A stretch of DNA of 7,776 bases from Flavobacterium sp. (GCA_005792865.1 SXQR01000004.1:1-7776), one strand, 5' to 3'; counted from the stretch's first letter, positions 1 to 7,002 are shown. Notes: generated by a model from the letters alone, not told the origin. Program-made: numbers and translations.

Positions 1-20
1 AATTTGCCTAAAACATCAAC

Positions 21-229
21 ATGGAAGTAAAGGATTCCAACGGGAACATTCTCAAGGACGGCGACTCGGTTACCGTAATCAAGGATTTGAAGGTCCGCGG
101 TTCAAGCGACGTCATCAAGCGAGGTACCAAGGTCAACAATATCAACTGACCGACGATCCCGCAGAGATCGATTGCCGTGTCAACAAGACCGCGATGGTCC
201 TGCGCACCGAATTTGTCCGCAAGGCCTGA
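21..229 (+). pseudogene. phnA: PhnA/YjdM C-terminal-domain small protein, frameshifted
   Basis: The reading frame from ATG at 21 encodes a close match to the C-terminal half of E. coli YjdM (formerly PhnA), including [20 protein letters not shown] and RGTKVNNI. It hits an in-frame TGA at 147-149. The match resumes at once in the -1 frame from 146 ([10 protein letters not shown], then MVLRTEFVRKA) and ends at TGA 227-229. Adding one C at about 146 would join the halves into a 69-residue protein, the usual size of the short Bacteroidota form, which lacks the N-terminal zinc ribbon; an in-frame TAA at 9-11 rules out a longer N-terminus in this frame. No slippery heptamer is visible at the break, so a one-base deletion or sequencing error is likelier than programmed frameshifting. 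The family's link to phosphonate use is historical and its function is not established. Family assignment is firm; whether the gene is truly broken is open. Confidence 0.78.
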
Positions 230-245
230 TCATTCCGCGGGCCTT
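221..245. terminator. Possible weak bidirectional hairpin at abutting convergent stops
   Basis: AAGGCC (221-226) and GGCCTT (240-245) form a perfect 6-bp inverted repeat with a 13-nt loop. The loop holds both the TGA of the PhnA-type gene (227-229) and the stop of the TonB gene (230-232). There is no T-tract on either side, so this is not a standard intrinsic terminator. It could slow converging polymerases, or it could be chance in GC-rich coding DNA. Confidence 0.25.
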
Positions 246-1018
246 ACCGTGATGGGCATGGTATAGGAAGTGCGGACGGGCTGGCCCTTGATCATGCCGG
301 GCTCCCATTTGGTCCGCAGCGATTTAAGGACCCGGATGGCCTCCTTCCCCGCGCCGAAGCCGGGATCGCGCAGCACCCTGATGTCGCTCAGCGAACCGTC
401 GCGCTCGATCACGAAGGAGACGAATACGCGGATGGTCTGCCCCTCCGTTTCAAGGCTCCTGAAATTCTTTCCCACGAATCCGTAAAAGTCGTCCAGCCCT
501 CCCGGAAATGCAGGTTGCCTGTCCAGCGTGGCGGGAATCGCGATGACATCCGGGGGAGCGGTAGGCGCGGGTGGCACTACTGCGGCGCCTCCTGGCTCAC
601 CTGCTGAAAACGCGCCATTTCCCTCTTGTCCCGAGCCGGAAGGCTGGTGCGAAGACGTTTCCGGTTCATGGGCGGGCTCCGTTTCCGGTTCGGGCTCGGG
701 GGAAGGCACGTAGGCCGGATTGGCAGATTGTGCCGGCGGTTTTGGGACCGTTGGCCGAACGATTTCGGGAACCAGGTGGACCGGCCGTACGGTGGGAAAT
801 TCGGCGGTGGGAAGCGGTTGCAGTGCCGGTTGCGTTGATAATAGGTTAATGAGTACAAAAATCCCGCAAGCGGCAGAGAGGATCATCAGTCCGTAAAAAA
901 AGGCCGAAAGGGTGGTGCGGGCATTTTCGCGTCGGAGCTGGTACGCGCCGTAGGCTTGGTTGCGGCCCTCGAAGACGATGTCGGTCCATCGGCAGCCAAA
1001 GATACTAACGGTGTTCAT
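230..1018 (-). CDS. TonB family energy transducer
   Basis: This 262-residue protein has the TonB layout. Residues 13-30 carry the Bacteroidota cytoplasmic motif DIVFEGRNQAYGAYQLRR, residues about 37-60 are a single membrane anchor, and residues about 67-165 are a periplasmic linker rich in Pro, Glu and Gly (PEPEPETEP near 107-115). Residues about 168-260 are a TonB C-terminal domain, with FPGG at 171-174, a strand ending FVIERDGSL, then EAIRVLKSL, KWEPG and a closing YTMPITV. TonB proteins carry energy from the ExbB-ExbD proton channel across the periplasm to outer-membrane receptors by binding their TonB box. No exbB, exbD or receptor gene is nearby, so the partners are unknown and this need not be the main TonB of the cell. 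The gene follows the ECF sigma factor on the same strand after 85 nt, so co-transcription is plausible. The ATG at 1016-1018 gives the expected N-terminus. Confidence 0.93.
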   Translation of the reverse strand: MNTVSIFGCRWTDIVFEGRNQAYGAYQLRRENARTTLSAFFYGLMILSAACGIFVLINLLSTQPALQPLPTAEFPTVRPVHLVPEIVRPTVPKPPAQSANPAYVPSPEPEPETEPAHEPETSSHQPSGSGQEGNGAFSAGEPGGAAVVPPAPTAPPDVIAIPATLDRQPAFPGGLDDFYGFVGKNFRSLETEGQTIRVFVSFVIERDGSLSDIRVLRDPGFGAGKEAIRVLKSLRTKWEPGMIKGQPVRTSYTMPITVRPAE

Positions 1019-1052
1019 GATATGATGAATTGGTTAGGTATCAGTGCTTCAT

Positions 1053-1080
1053 GCCGTAGTTTTTTATTAATAACTCCGGC
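1053..1080 (-). promoter_or_regulatory. Inverted repeat between sigma factor and TonB genes
   Basis: On the minus strand GCCGGAGTT is followed, after the 10-nt spacer ATTAATAAAA, by AACTACGGC. The arms are 9 nt and pair at 8 positions, with one internal mismatch. The element lies entirely in the noncoding gap, 23 nt after the sigma factor stop and 34 nt before the TonB start. No T-tract follows it, so a standard intrinsic terminator is unlikely. It could be an mRNA structure that tunes TonB expression relative to the upstream genes, a processing or stability element, or a dimeric operator. The structure is seen directly; the role is inference. Confidence 0.45.
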
Positions 1081-1103
1081 GTTGGGAAAAAATTGTATAA
1101 ATT

Positions 1104-1661
1104 TTAAGAAATTTTGCCCCCTTCGATAATCGCGGCCAGCAAGTTCTTCGCGCGCAGCAATTTTACCTTGATGTTGGTGAGCGGTTCTCCCAGGTGGTCG
1201 GCAATTTCCTGGTAACTCAATTCCTGGAAGTACCGCAACTGGATCACCTCCTGATAGTGCGGCTTGAGCTGGCGGATGCATTGCAGCAGGCTGGAAAGGT
1301 TTTGTTGACGGATGAGCTCATCCTCAGCCGAAAGGGTGGTGTCGGCCACGTCATAGGCGGGATGGTCCTCGTCCCGGTTGAGGTCAACGATGGGCGAGGC
1401 CTTTCGGCGGCGCAGCATGTCGATATGGACGTTTTTTGCGATCGCGATCAGCCAGGTGTTGAACTGGAAATCGGGTTTGTATGTGGAAAGTTTGTCGAAG
1501 GCCTTTGAGAACGTCTCGATGGTAATGTCCTCGGCATCGGTTTCATTTTCGGTACGCCTGAGCATGAATCCGTAAACCTCGTTCCAATATGAATCAAGAA
1601 GATAAGTGAAGGCGGTCTGGTCGCCCTGCCTGGCTTTCTCTATGTACCGGTTTATTTCCAA
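1104..1661 (-). CDS. ECF-type RNA polymerase sigma factor
   Basis: This 185-residue protein has the two-domain layout and length of an extracytoplasmic-function sigma factor. Sigma region 2 covers residues about 10-90: DAEDITIETFSKAF (42-55) is the core-binding helix, and FNTWLIAIAKNVHIDMLRRR (67-86) spans regions 2.3-2.4, which melt and read the -10 element. A variable acidic linker (about 90-120) leads to region 4 at about 125-175, with a helix-turn-helix around LSYQEIADHLGEPLTNIKVKLLRAK. Such factors redirect RNA polymerase to a small regulon. The start is TTG at 1659-1661, inside the last codons of the glycosyltransferase gene (10-nt overlap), which implies translational coupling. No ATG lies close by, and the next internal Met (residue 33) would remove part of region 2. 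No anti-sigma factor gene is adjacent, so its control cannot be read from this window. Confidence 0.93.
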   Translation of the reverse strand: MEINRYIEKARQGDQTAFTYLLDSYWNEVYGFMLRRTENETDAEDITIETFSKAFDKLSTYKPDFQFNTWLIAIAKNVHIDMLRRRKASPIVDLNRDEDHPAYDVADTTLSAEDELIRQQNLSSLLQCIRQLKPHYQEVIQLRYFQELSYQEIADHLGEPLTNIKVKLLRAKNLLAAIIEGGKIS

Positions 1662-2758
1662 TGCACGGGTTTGGAGAATATGTTGGAAAAGAAGACGTTG
1701 AGTTGGGTAAAGATAAGCACTATTTCAATGACGGGGTAGGCGTACATGACGTCTTTTTCGCGGAGTTTGCCCGCTGAAAGTCCCAGCACGGTCCATGTCA
1801 GGGCATACCGTCCGAGAACGATAGACCCCACGACGATCCATTGGTATTGGAAGGCCAGCAAGGTTATCGCCATCAATATGAACAGCAGTTGCGAGACGTA
1901 AAAAAGGCCCAGTTGGAATTTGTCGCCCCATTTGTAATGGCCCGCCGTGGAAACGTGCCTGCGCTTTTGGGTGAACCACTCCTTGAATGTTGTCTTCGGC
2001 TTTGAGTAGGTAAAGCTTTCCGGAGTGTAACTGATCGTGGTATTTTTGCCAGTGGCTGCCTGGTTGATAAAGAGGTCGTCGTCGCCGGACCTTATTTTCA
2101 TATGGTCGATGAAGCCGTTCACATTGAAAAATTCTTCGCGCTTGTATGCCAGGTTACGGCCGACCCCCATGAAGGGCCTTCCGGCTTTTGCCCATGAAAA
2201 ATATTGCACCGCGGTAAACATGGTCTCAAACCGGATGATCTTGTTGAGGAATGAGCCGGCGATGCGCTCATATGCGCCGTAACCCAGTACAATGGTTTTT
2301 TGCATCGTGAACTGCGACGACATTTCCCGGAGCCATACCGTTGAGGCGGGGCGGCAATCGGCATCGGTGAACAAAAGATATTCATATTTTGCGGCCTTGA
2401 TCCCAAGGGTAAGCGCAAACTTCTTATTGCCCCAGAACGCCTCGTTGTTCTCGACTTTTACCAACTTCACATTAGGGTATTCCCGCTCGAACTGCTCAAA
2501 AATCTCAAGGGTCTCATCACTTGAAGCGTCGTCGATCAGGACGATCTCAAAATGCGGGTATTCCTGCGCGGCAAGCATCGGGACAAAGGCGCGGACGTTT
2601 TCGGCCTCGTTCTTGGCGCAGACGATGATGGAAACGGGAATTTTTTTTGGGGTGTTCTTTTGCGCCTTCGCAAAACCAAATTTACCAAAAATGCCAAGGT
2701 AATAGAATAGCTGGATGGCAACGATGACGATAAAAGCGTAGAAGGTAATGATCAGCAT
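1652..2758 (-). CDS. Membrane-bound family 2 glycosyltransferase
   Basis: This is a 368-residue GT-A fold glycosyltransferase of family GT2. An N-terminal membrane helix (residues about 2-22) precedes the catalytic domain: PVSIIVCAKNEAENV (41-55) opens the nucleotide-sugar fold, DDASSDET is at 76-83, and the metal-binding DAD is at 132-134. GDDD (225-228) occupies the catalytic-base position, and QKRRH (264-268) replaces the QxxRW motif. Two or three membrane segments follow (about 285-303, 306-327, 341-359). The donor and acceptor sugars cannot be read from the sequence; a role in envelope polysaccharide or lipid glycosylation is inferred. The frame is open up to GTG at 2815, but the promoter at 2783-2790 lies downstream of that codon, and ATG 2756-2758 gives a natural membrane-helix start (MLIITFYAFIVIV). 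The 3' end overlaps the sigma factor gene by 10 nt. Confidence 0.9.
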   Translation of the reverse strand: MLIITFYAFIVIVAIQLFYYLGIFGKFGFAKAQKNTPKKIPVSIIVCAKNEAENVRAFVPMLAAQEYPHFEIVLIDDASSDETLEIFEQFEREYPNVKLVKVENNEAFWGNKKFALTLGIKAAKYEYLLFTDADCRPASTVWLREMSSQFTMQKTIVLGYGAYERIAGSFLNKIIRFETMFTAVQYFSWAKAGRPFMGVGRNLAYKREEFFNVNGFIDHMKIRSGDDDLFINQAATGKNTTISYTPESFTYSKPKTTFKEWFTQKRRHVSTAGHYKWGDKFQLGLFYVSQLLFILMAITLLAFQYQWIVVGSIVLGRYALTWTVLGLSAGKLREKDVMYAYPVIEIVLIFTQLNVFFSNIFSKPVHWK

Positions 2759-2782
2759 ATAGGCAAGAGACTTTAAGCGGTG

Positions 2783-2790
2783 CAAAGTTA
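2783..2790 (-). promoter_or_regulatory. Bacteroidetes-type -7 promoter box for the glycosyltransferase-sigma factor genes
   Basis: The minus strand reads TAACTTTG followed by CAC, a full match to the Bacteroidetes -7 consensus TAnnTTTG. Transcription would start near 2776, about 18 nt before the ATG at 2758. No clear TTTG -33 element is visible 17-23 nt upstream. The box sits in the 175-nt gap after the PaiB-like gene and argues that the glycosyltransferase, sigma factor and perhaps TonB genes form a separate unit. Confidence 0.65.
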
Positions 2791-2933
2791 GTGAATTGCT
2801 GTTGACCGCAGGCACGGGAAATGTGATTGAAGATGCTAAAAAGTAACGACCATTTCTAGCGCACTGCCGTGCCCACCCGCCGCAAATTTCGCCGCTTTCA
2901 GGCCTTCACCCCTGCGGTTTTCCCACCATTCTC

Positions 2934-3548
2934 TCAATCCGATCGGCGCTGCCTCCGCATTTCCCTCGCGATTTCCTGGTCGCGACCTTCCGCACGTTTT
3001 TCAAGCGCCCTGATCACCGCCTCGTGGTTTGCCTGGTCGCGGTTTTGCGAAAGTTTTTGTTTGGCGTGCAATTCGTCGATACGAATCTCAAAAGCGACGA
3101 TGGCCCGGGCCTGCCGCATGGTTTTTTCCGACAGATCCTCCACCGACACCGGATTTTCCAATCCCTGCTCGTAGTGCCGCGTGAGTTCGGACAGGTGCGC
3201 AATGGTTTGGTCGTGGTCCAGCACACGTGCGGTTCCGTAGGCATGTACGGCGATGTAATTCCAGGTCGGCACGTTTTCATGGTCATACCACGATGAGGAG
3301 ATGTAAGCGTCCGGACCCAGGAAGATCGCAAGGATTTTTGCGCCCTGAAGCTCGCGTGCCTGCGGGTTTTCAATTGAAAGATGGCCATGCAGGAATTGGC
3401 CCCCGGCCGTTTCCCGAAGCATCAGCGGGAGGTGTGTCGCCCAGGGATTTCCGTCGGCCGTGGTCACGAGCGTCGCGAAACCGTTGGCGCGGATAAACCT
3501 GGAGATCTCCTCCGGATCGTCATTTCTGTATATATCTGGAATGTACAT
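2934..3548 (-). CDS. PaiB-family FMN-binding protein
   Basis: This 204-residue protein matches the FMN-binding negative transcriptional regulator family (PaiB), a split-barrel flavin-binding fold, at its normal length. It begins MYIPDIYRNDDPEEI. Recognisable motifs are FATLVTT (24-30), THLPL (38-42), LHGHLSIENPQ (53-63), YISSSWY (82-88), VPTWNYIAVHAYG (93-105) and KLSQNR (165-170), followed by a charged C-terminal helix. In Bacillus subtilis PaiB is linked to repression of protease and sporulation genes. No DNA-binding domain is visible here, and in most genomes the family may simply be flavin- or heme-binding. The usual partner PaiA is absent. The gene begins directly after the murB stop with no spacing (TAAATG), so it is the last gene of the recF-murB group. 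Nothing looks truncated. Confidence 0.9.
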   Translation of the reverse strand: MYIPDIYRNDDPEEISRFIRANGFATLVTTADGNPWATHLPLMLRETAGGQFLHGHLSIENPQARELQGAKILAIFLGPDAYISSSWYDHENVPTWNYIAVHAYGTARVLDHDQTIAHLSELTRHYEQGLENPVSVEDLSEKTMRQARAIVAFEIRIDELHAKQKLSQNRDQANHEAVIRALEKRAEGRDQEIAREMRRQRRSD

Positions 3549-4562
3549 TTAAACGATGTTGACTTCGGCCTCGATCTCGATCCCGAATTTTTCCCTTACC
3601 GTTGCCTGTACGTCCTGCGCCACGGCCAACAGTTCCGATCCCGATGCGCCGCCGTAGTTGACCAGGACCAGTGCCTGGTTCCTGTGCATGCCGGCATTCC
3701 CAAACCGTTTGCCCTTGAAGCCCGCCTGCTCGATTAGCCAGCCCGCGGGTACTTTCACGAGCCCGTCGCCTGCCGGGTAATGCGGCATCTCGGGATATCG
3801 GGCCGATGCCTTGTGATAAAGCGATTCGGGAATGACGGGGTTCTTGAAAAAACTTCCGCTATTGCCGAGTTCCTTCGGGTCGGGCAACTTGCTTTGCCGG
3901 ATGGCGATCACCGCGTCGCTGACGTCCTTGATCGTCGGGTTTTCGATTTGTCGCTCGGCAAGCATCCTGGTGATGTCGCCGTAGCCGGTGTTGATCCTGT
4001 GATCGGCCGTCGTGAGCCTGAATGCCACCGCGGTGATCACGTAGCGCCCCTTCGCCTCGTTCTTGAAGATGCTGTCCCGGTATCCAAACCGGCACTCGGC
4101 ATTTGAAAAGCGGCGGATTTCCAGCGTCCTCATGTCCAAAGCCTCGCACCAAAGCATGGTATCCTTGATCTCGGCACCATAAGCGCCGATGTTCTGGATG
4201 GGCGTCGTGCCCACATTGCCCGGGATGAGCGACATGTTCTCCAGTCCGCCAAAACCGTTGGAGATCGCATACAGTACGAATTCGTGCCAGTTTTCCCCGG
4301 CCATGGCCTCGACCACCGCGTGCGCCTGGTCTTGTTCCAGGATTTTCTTTCCTCGCAGGTCCACGTGTACCACGAGGGCATCGACATCGCGCGTGAGCAG
4401 CATGTTGCTGCCGCCGCCCAGGATAAAGATTTGCTCGCCGCGGTTTGACTCCAGGACGTCCTGCAGTTCCTCCACCGAATGCACGGCCACGAATTTCCGG
4501 GCCTTGACGTCGATACCAAAAGTGTTGTGATTCTTGAGCGAAAAATTTTCCAGGATCTCCAT
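3549..4562 (-). CDS. murB: UDP-N-acetylmuramate dehydrogenase
   Basis: MurB is a cytoplasmic FAD enzyme. It uses NADPH to reduce UDP-GlcNAc-enolpyruvate to UDP-N-acetylmuramate, the second committed step of peptidoglycan precursor synthesis. The 337-residue product is close to E. coli MurB in length and of the same type I form. The FAD-binding part carries ILGGGSNMLL (47-56) and IPGNVGTTPIQNIGAYG (113-129). GYRDSIFK (160-167) holds the conserved active-site Arg162, GNSGSFFKNP (233-242) the catalytic Ser237, and the C-terminal EAEVNIV the conserved Glu. PAGWLIEQAGFKG and GNAGMHRNQALVLVN are typical C-terminal blocks. The frame is open upstream to 4694, but the family N-terminus (MEILENFSLKNHNTFG) begins at ATG 4560-4562. 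That codon shares its A with the stop of the DUF2461 gene (TAATG), so translational coupling is likely. Confidence 0.97.
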   Translation of the reverse strand: MEILENFSLKNHNTFGIDVKARKFVAVHSVEELQDVLESNRGEQIFILGGGSNMLLTRDVDALVVHVDLRGKKILEQDQAHAVVEAMAGENWHEFVLYAISNGFGGLENMSLIPGNVGTTPIQNIGAYGAEIKDTMLWCEALDMRTLEIRRFSNAECRFGYRDSIFKNEAKGRYVITAVAFRLTTADHRINTGYGDITRMLAERQIENPTIKDVSDAVIAIRQSKLPDPKELGNSGSFFKNPVIPESLYHKASARYPEMPHYPAGDGLVKVPAGWLIEQAGFKGKRFGNAGMHRNQALVLVNYGGASGSELLAVAQDVQATVREKFGIEIEAEVNIV

Positions 4563-5233
4563 TATTCGTGGGTTAAGGCGCGGTTGAGGAATTCGTTGAG
4601 CGGACGCAGCGCGATCAGGTCCTGGCAGGTGGCCTTCACAAAATCCTTGGATTTGAGATCCTTGTCGGCGATCTTTCGGGTGGCCGTAAAGCATTTGAGT
4701 TTCAGGAATTCGGCGGCGGGATGGTCTTTCTCGTAGCCTTTGGGCATCGTCTTGAGCGCATTGTCCTCGTTGCGGTCAAGCGCGCCAAATACGTCGCGGA
4801 ACTTTTTTTCGGTAACGATTTTTTCCAGGTCCTCGTGGAAGTAGGCAATCTCGCTCCTGATTTTTTTCAGGTCGGGCGCGTCGGGATAATAAACACCGCC
4901 GGCCATGAAGCTTCCGCCCGGTTCGACGTGGACGTAATAGCCTGCCAGATTGGTATTCTTCTGGCCCGTTGACATCCAGATCGCAAGGTTGGTCTTGTAC
5001 GGCGATTTATCCTTGGTGAAGCGTATGTCGCGGTTGATGCGGAACATGCAATCCTTGGGCTCGAGGTGCCGCAACGAGGGGTCGAGCTTCTGCATCTGCT
5101 CAATGAACGCCGACACCAGCACGACATAATCCTTCTTGTACTGCTCGTAGCGCTTCTTGTTGGCCATGAACCAATCGCGGTTGTTGTTGGCTTTGATGTC
5201 TTTCAGGAATTCCAGGTTTTCCTTTGCGATCAT
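4562..5233 (-). CDS. DUF2461 domain-containing protein
   Basis: This 223-residue soluble protein fits the DUF2461 (TIGR02453) family along its whole length. The N-terminal block ENLEFLKDIKANNNRDWF (5-22) is followed by KKRYEQYKKDY. The most diagnostic region is residues 62-87, with FRINRDIRFTKDKSPYKTN (64-82), then GYYVHVEPGGSFMAGGVYYP (98-117). A C-terminal helical part ends in RPLNEFLNRALTHE. There is no signal peptide or membrane segment. No biochemical function is established for the family, and none is proposed here. The frame is open upstream to 5284, but ATG 5231-5233 gives the family start and forms a 4-nt ATGA overlap with the stop of the upstream rhodanese-thioredoxin gene. It is followed by murB with a 1-nt overlap, so it is probably translated coupled to both neighbours. 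Confidence 0.92.
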   Translation of the reverse strand: MIAKENLEFLKDIKANNNRDWFMANKKRYEQYKKDYVVLVSAFIEQMQKLDPSLRHLEPKDCMFRINRDIRFTKDKSPYKTNLAIWMSTGQKNTNLAGYYVHVEPGGSFMAGGVYYPDAPDLKKIRSEIAYFHEDLEKIVTEKKFRDVFGALDRNEDNALKTMPKGYEKDHPAAEFLKLKCFTATRKIADKDLKSKDFVKATCQDLIALRPLNEFLNRALTHE

Positions 5234-5907
5234 TTGATTTTCGATTTTAGTTCGTCCTCGGCGATGAATCCCGTCTGCAACCATTTCTGCACGCCGTTCT
5301 CGAAATACATCGTGAGCGGAAGCGCATCGGCCCCCATTTGCGACAGCAGTCCTTTATGCTGGTCGGCATCCAGCCTGACCACCTTTACCGTCGGCACATC
5401 GGCCTCCAGCGTGTTCATGTACGGCTCCATTTTCCTGCACGGGGCGCACCATACCGCATGGAAATTGACCAGCACTTTTGGCGCCGATGAAGTGAGTTTG
5501 TCAAATGCGGCTTTGCTGATCCCGCCGGTTGCCTTTGTGCCCTTTTCGGCGTCCCATTTCATGATTCCCCCTTTAAGGTCGACAACCGTGTAGCCCATCT
5601 GTCCAAGCTTTTGCGCCGCCTGCCCGCTGCGTCCGCCGATTTTGCAATAGACAAAAACAGGTCTGCGCTTGTCGAGCCCGGCTGCCTGCTTTTCAAAATC
5701 GCCGCCGTTCCAATCTATGTTTTTTGCGCCTTCGATGTGCCCGGCCGCAAATTCGCCAGGGGTGCGCACGTCAATAAGCTGTGGATTTTGTTCCCCGGCC
5801 ATCTTTTGGGCGAATTCATTTGGCGGCACTGCCGTTGCGCCGCTGTTCTGTCCTTGGCACGAAACGGCAAGGGCGAGTACTGCGAGGATTGCGAGTAACT
5901 TTTTCAT
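5230..5907 (-). CDS. Rhodanese-thioredoxin fusion, predicted lipoprotein
   Basis: The 225-residue product starts with a short export signal: MKK, a hydrophobic stretch, then AVSC with Cys17 as the likely lipidated residue. No acidic residues follow the Cys, so surface export by the Bacteroidota lipoprotein signal is not suggested and a periplasm-facing anchor is likelier. Residues about 27-122 form a rhodanese domain with LIDVRTPGEFAAGHIEGAKNI and the active loop CKIGGRS (Cys88). Residues about 128-225 form a thioredoxin domain with WCAPC (Cys154, Cys157) and the cis-Pro position in ADALPLT (Pro197). Each domain retains its catalytic cysteines. One possibility is that persulfide formed on Cys88 is reduced by the adjacent dithiol; another is general envelope thiol repair. 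Both are inference. The gene begins 9 nt after the recF stop and overlaps the DUF2461 gene by 4 nt. Confidence 0.92.
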   Translation of the reverse strand: MKKLLAILAVLALAVSCQGQNSGATAVPPNEFAQKMAGEQNPQLIDVRTPGEFAAGHIEGAKNIDWNGGDFEKQAAGLDKRRPVFVYCKIGGRSGQAAQKLGQMGYTVVDLKGGIMKWDAEKGTKATGGISKAAFDKLTSSAPKVLVNFHAVWCAPCRKMEPYMNTLEADVPTVKVVRLDADQHKGLLSQMGADALPLTMYFENGVQKWLQTGFIAEDELKSKIK

Positions 5908-5916
5908 GATTTGGAT

Positions 5917-7002
5917 TTAATCGTTGAGGTTGAACATTTTATAGGACCGGTGCGTCGATTTGACGATTTCCTCGGTGCGCGCGGCGTGGGTATCGGAGAT
6001 GAACAACTGCCCGAACGAATCGTTGTTGACCATCTCGACGATCTTGGCCACCCGAAATTCATCCAGCTTGTCAAAGATGTCGTCGAACAAGAGGATCGGC
6101 AGTTGGCCGCTGCGCCGTTTGACGAATTCGAACTGCGCAAGTTTCAGCGCGATCAAAAATGACTTCTGCTGGCCCTGCGACCCGAACTTGCGGATGGGGT
6201 GCCCGTCAATCTCAAACAGCAGGTCGTCCTTGTGGATGCCCGCGGAGGTGTACTGCAAAACCTTGTCGCGGTTAAAGTTCCGCAGCAGCAGGTCAGGGTA
6301 ATCCCCCGGCTCGAGATCGCTTCGGTAAACGATGCCCACACGTTCGCGCGAATCGGAAATCACCTCGTAATGCTGGCGGAAAATCGGGATGAAATCTTCA
6401 AGGAACGCCCGCCGTTTCTCAAAAATGGGCTGTCCCAGGGCGGTGAGCTGCGCATCATAGACCGAGAGCGTCTCGGCGTCATGCGTGCGATTGATCGCAA
6501 AGTATTTCAAGAGGGCATTGCGCTGGGCGAGTACCTTGTTGTATTGGATGACGTCTGCCAGATAGGCCTGGTCGAGCTGCGAGATCACCAGATCCACAAA
6601 CTTGCGCCTTTCCTCGCTGCCTTCGGTGATGAGGTCGCGGTCGGCAGGGGAGATGATCACCAGCGGAATGAATCCCACGTGTTCCGATATTTTTTCGACC
6701 GGCTTGCCGTTGTGCTTGAGCAGTTTCTTTTGGCCCCTGCGAAGGCTGCACACCACGTGATGGTCGCGTCCGTCCTTGTCGAACGCGCCGTCGATCACAA
6801 AGAAATCCTCGCCGTGGGTGATGTTCTGGACCGCAAGCGGATTGAAATAACTTTTCCCGAAGGCCAGGTGATAGACCGCGTCGAGGGCATTGGTCTTCCC
6901 TACGCCATTGCGCCCCGTGAAAAAGTTGATCTTGGCATCAAAATCAAAGGTTTCGTCGCGCAGGTTTTTGTAGTGGAGGAGGGAAAGCTTTTTAAGGTGC
7001 AT
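5917..7002 (-). CDS. recF: DNA replication and repair protein RecF
   Basis: RecF is an SMC-like ATPase that binds gapped or stalled DNA and, with RecO and RecR, helps load RecA for recombinational gap repair. The 361-residue product has the usual length and all ATPase motifs. [14 protein letters not shown] leads to the Walker [10 protein letters not shown] (30-38), [18 protein letters not shown] (118-135) is a typical RecF block, the signature motif SQGQQKS is at 275-281, and Walker [13 protein letters not shown] is at 303-314. A late D-loop/His region ISDTHAAR (335-342) follows. The middle helical arm covers about 140-250. The frame is open to 7059, but ATG 7000-7002 gives the family N-terminus. 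It is the first gene of a five-gene leftward group and is divergent from the TPR gene. dnaA, dnaN and gyrB are not adjacent, unlike the arrangement in many other phyla. Confidence 0.96.
   Translation of the reverse strand: MHLKKLSLLHYKNLRDETFDFDAKINFFTGRNGVGKTNALDAVYHLAFGKSYFNPLAVQNITHGEDFFVIDGAFDKDGRDHHVVCSLRRGQKKLLKHNGKPVEKISEHVGFIPLVIISPADRDLITEGSEERRKFVDLVISQLDQAYLADVIQYNKVLAQRNALLKYFAINRTHDAETLSVYDAQLTALGQPIFEKRRAFLEDFIPIFRQHYEVISDSRERVGIVYRSDLEPGDYPDLLLRNFNRDKVLQYTSAGIHKDDLLFEIDGHPIRKFGSQGQQKSFLIALKLAQFEFVKRRSGQLPILLFDDIFDKLDEFRVAKIVEMVNNDSFGQLFISDTHAARTEEIVKSTHRSYKMFNLND

Noticed and set aside
141..149. Programmed -1 frameshifting in the PhnA-type gene
   Set aside because: There is no X XXY YYZ slippery heptamer at the break and no strong stem just downstream. 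A missing C in a CC pair explains it more simply.
1015..1281. 88-codon minus-strand frame bridging the sigma factor end and the TonB start
   Set aside because: It overlaps sigma region 4 in another frame and ends at the TonB start. It has no recognisable motif, and the gap is better explained as noncoding.
2861..2872. GCAC-TGCC-GTGC hairpin downstream of the PaiB-like gene as a terminator
   Set aside because: It is only a 4-bp stem with no adjacent T-tract on the minus strand, too weak to call a terminator.
5066..5593. 175-codon open frame on the plus strand across the DUF2461/rhodanese-thioredoxin junction
   Set aside because: It is antisense to two well-supported genes, has no recognisable motif, and its composition is that of a shadow frame.
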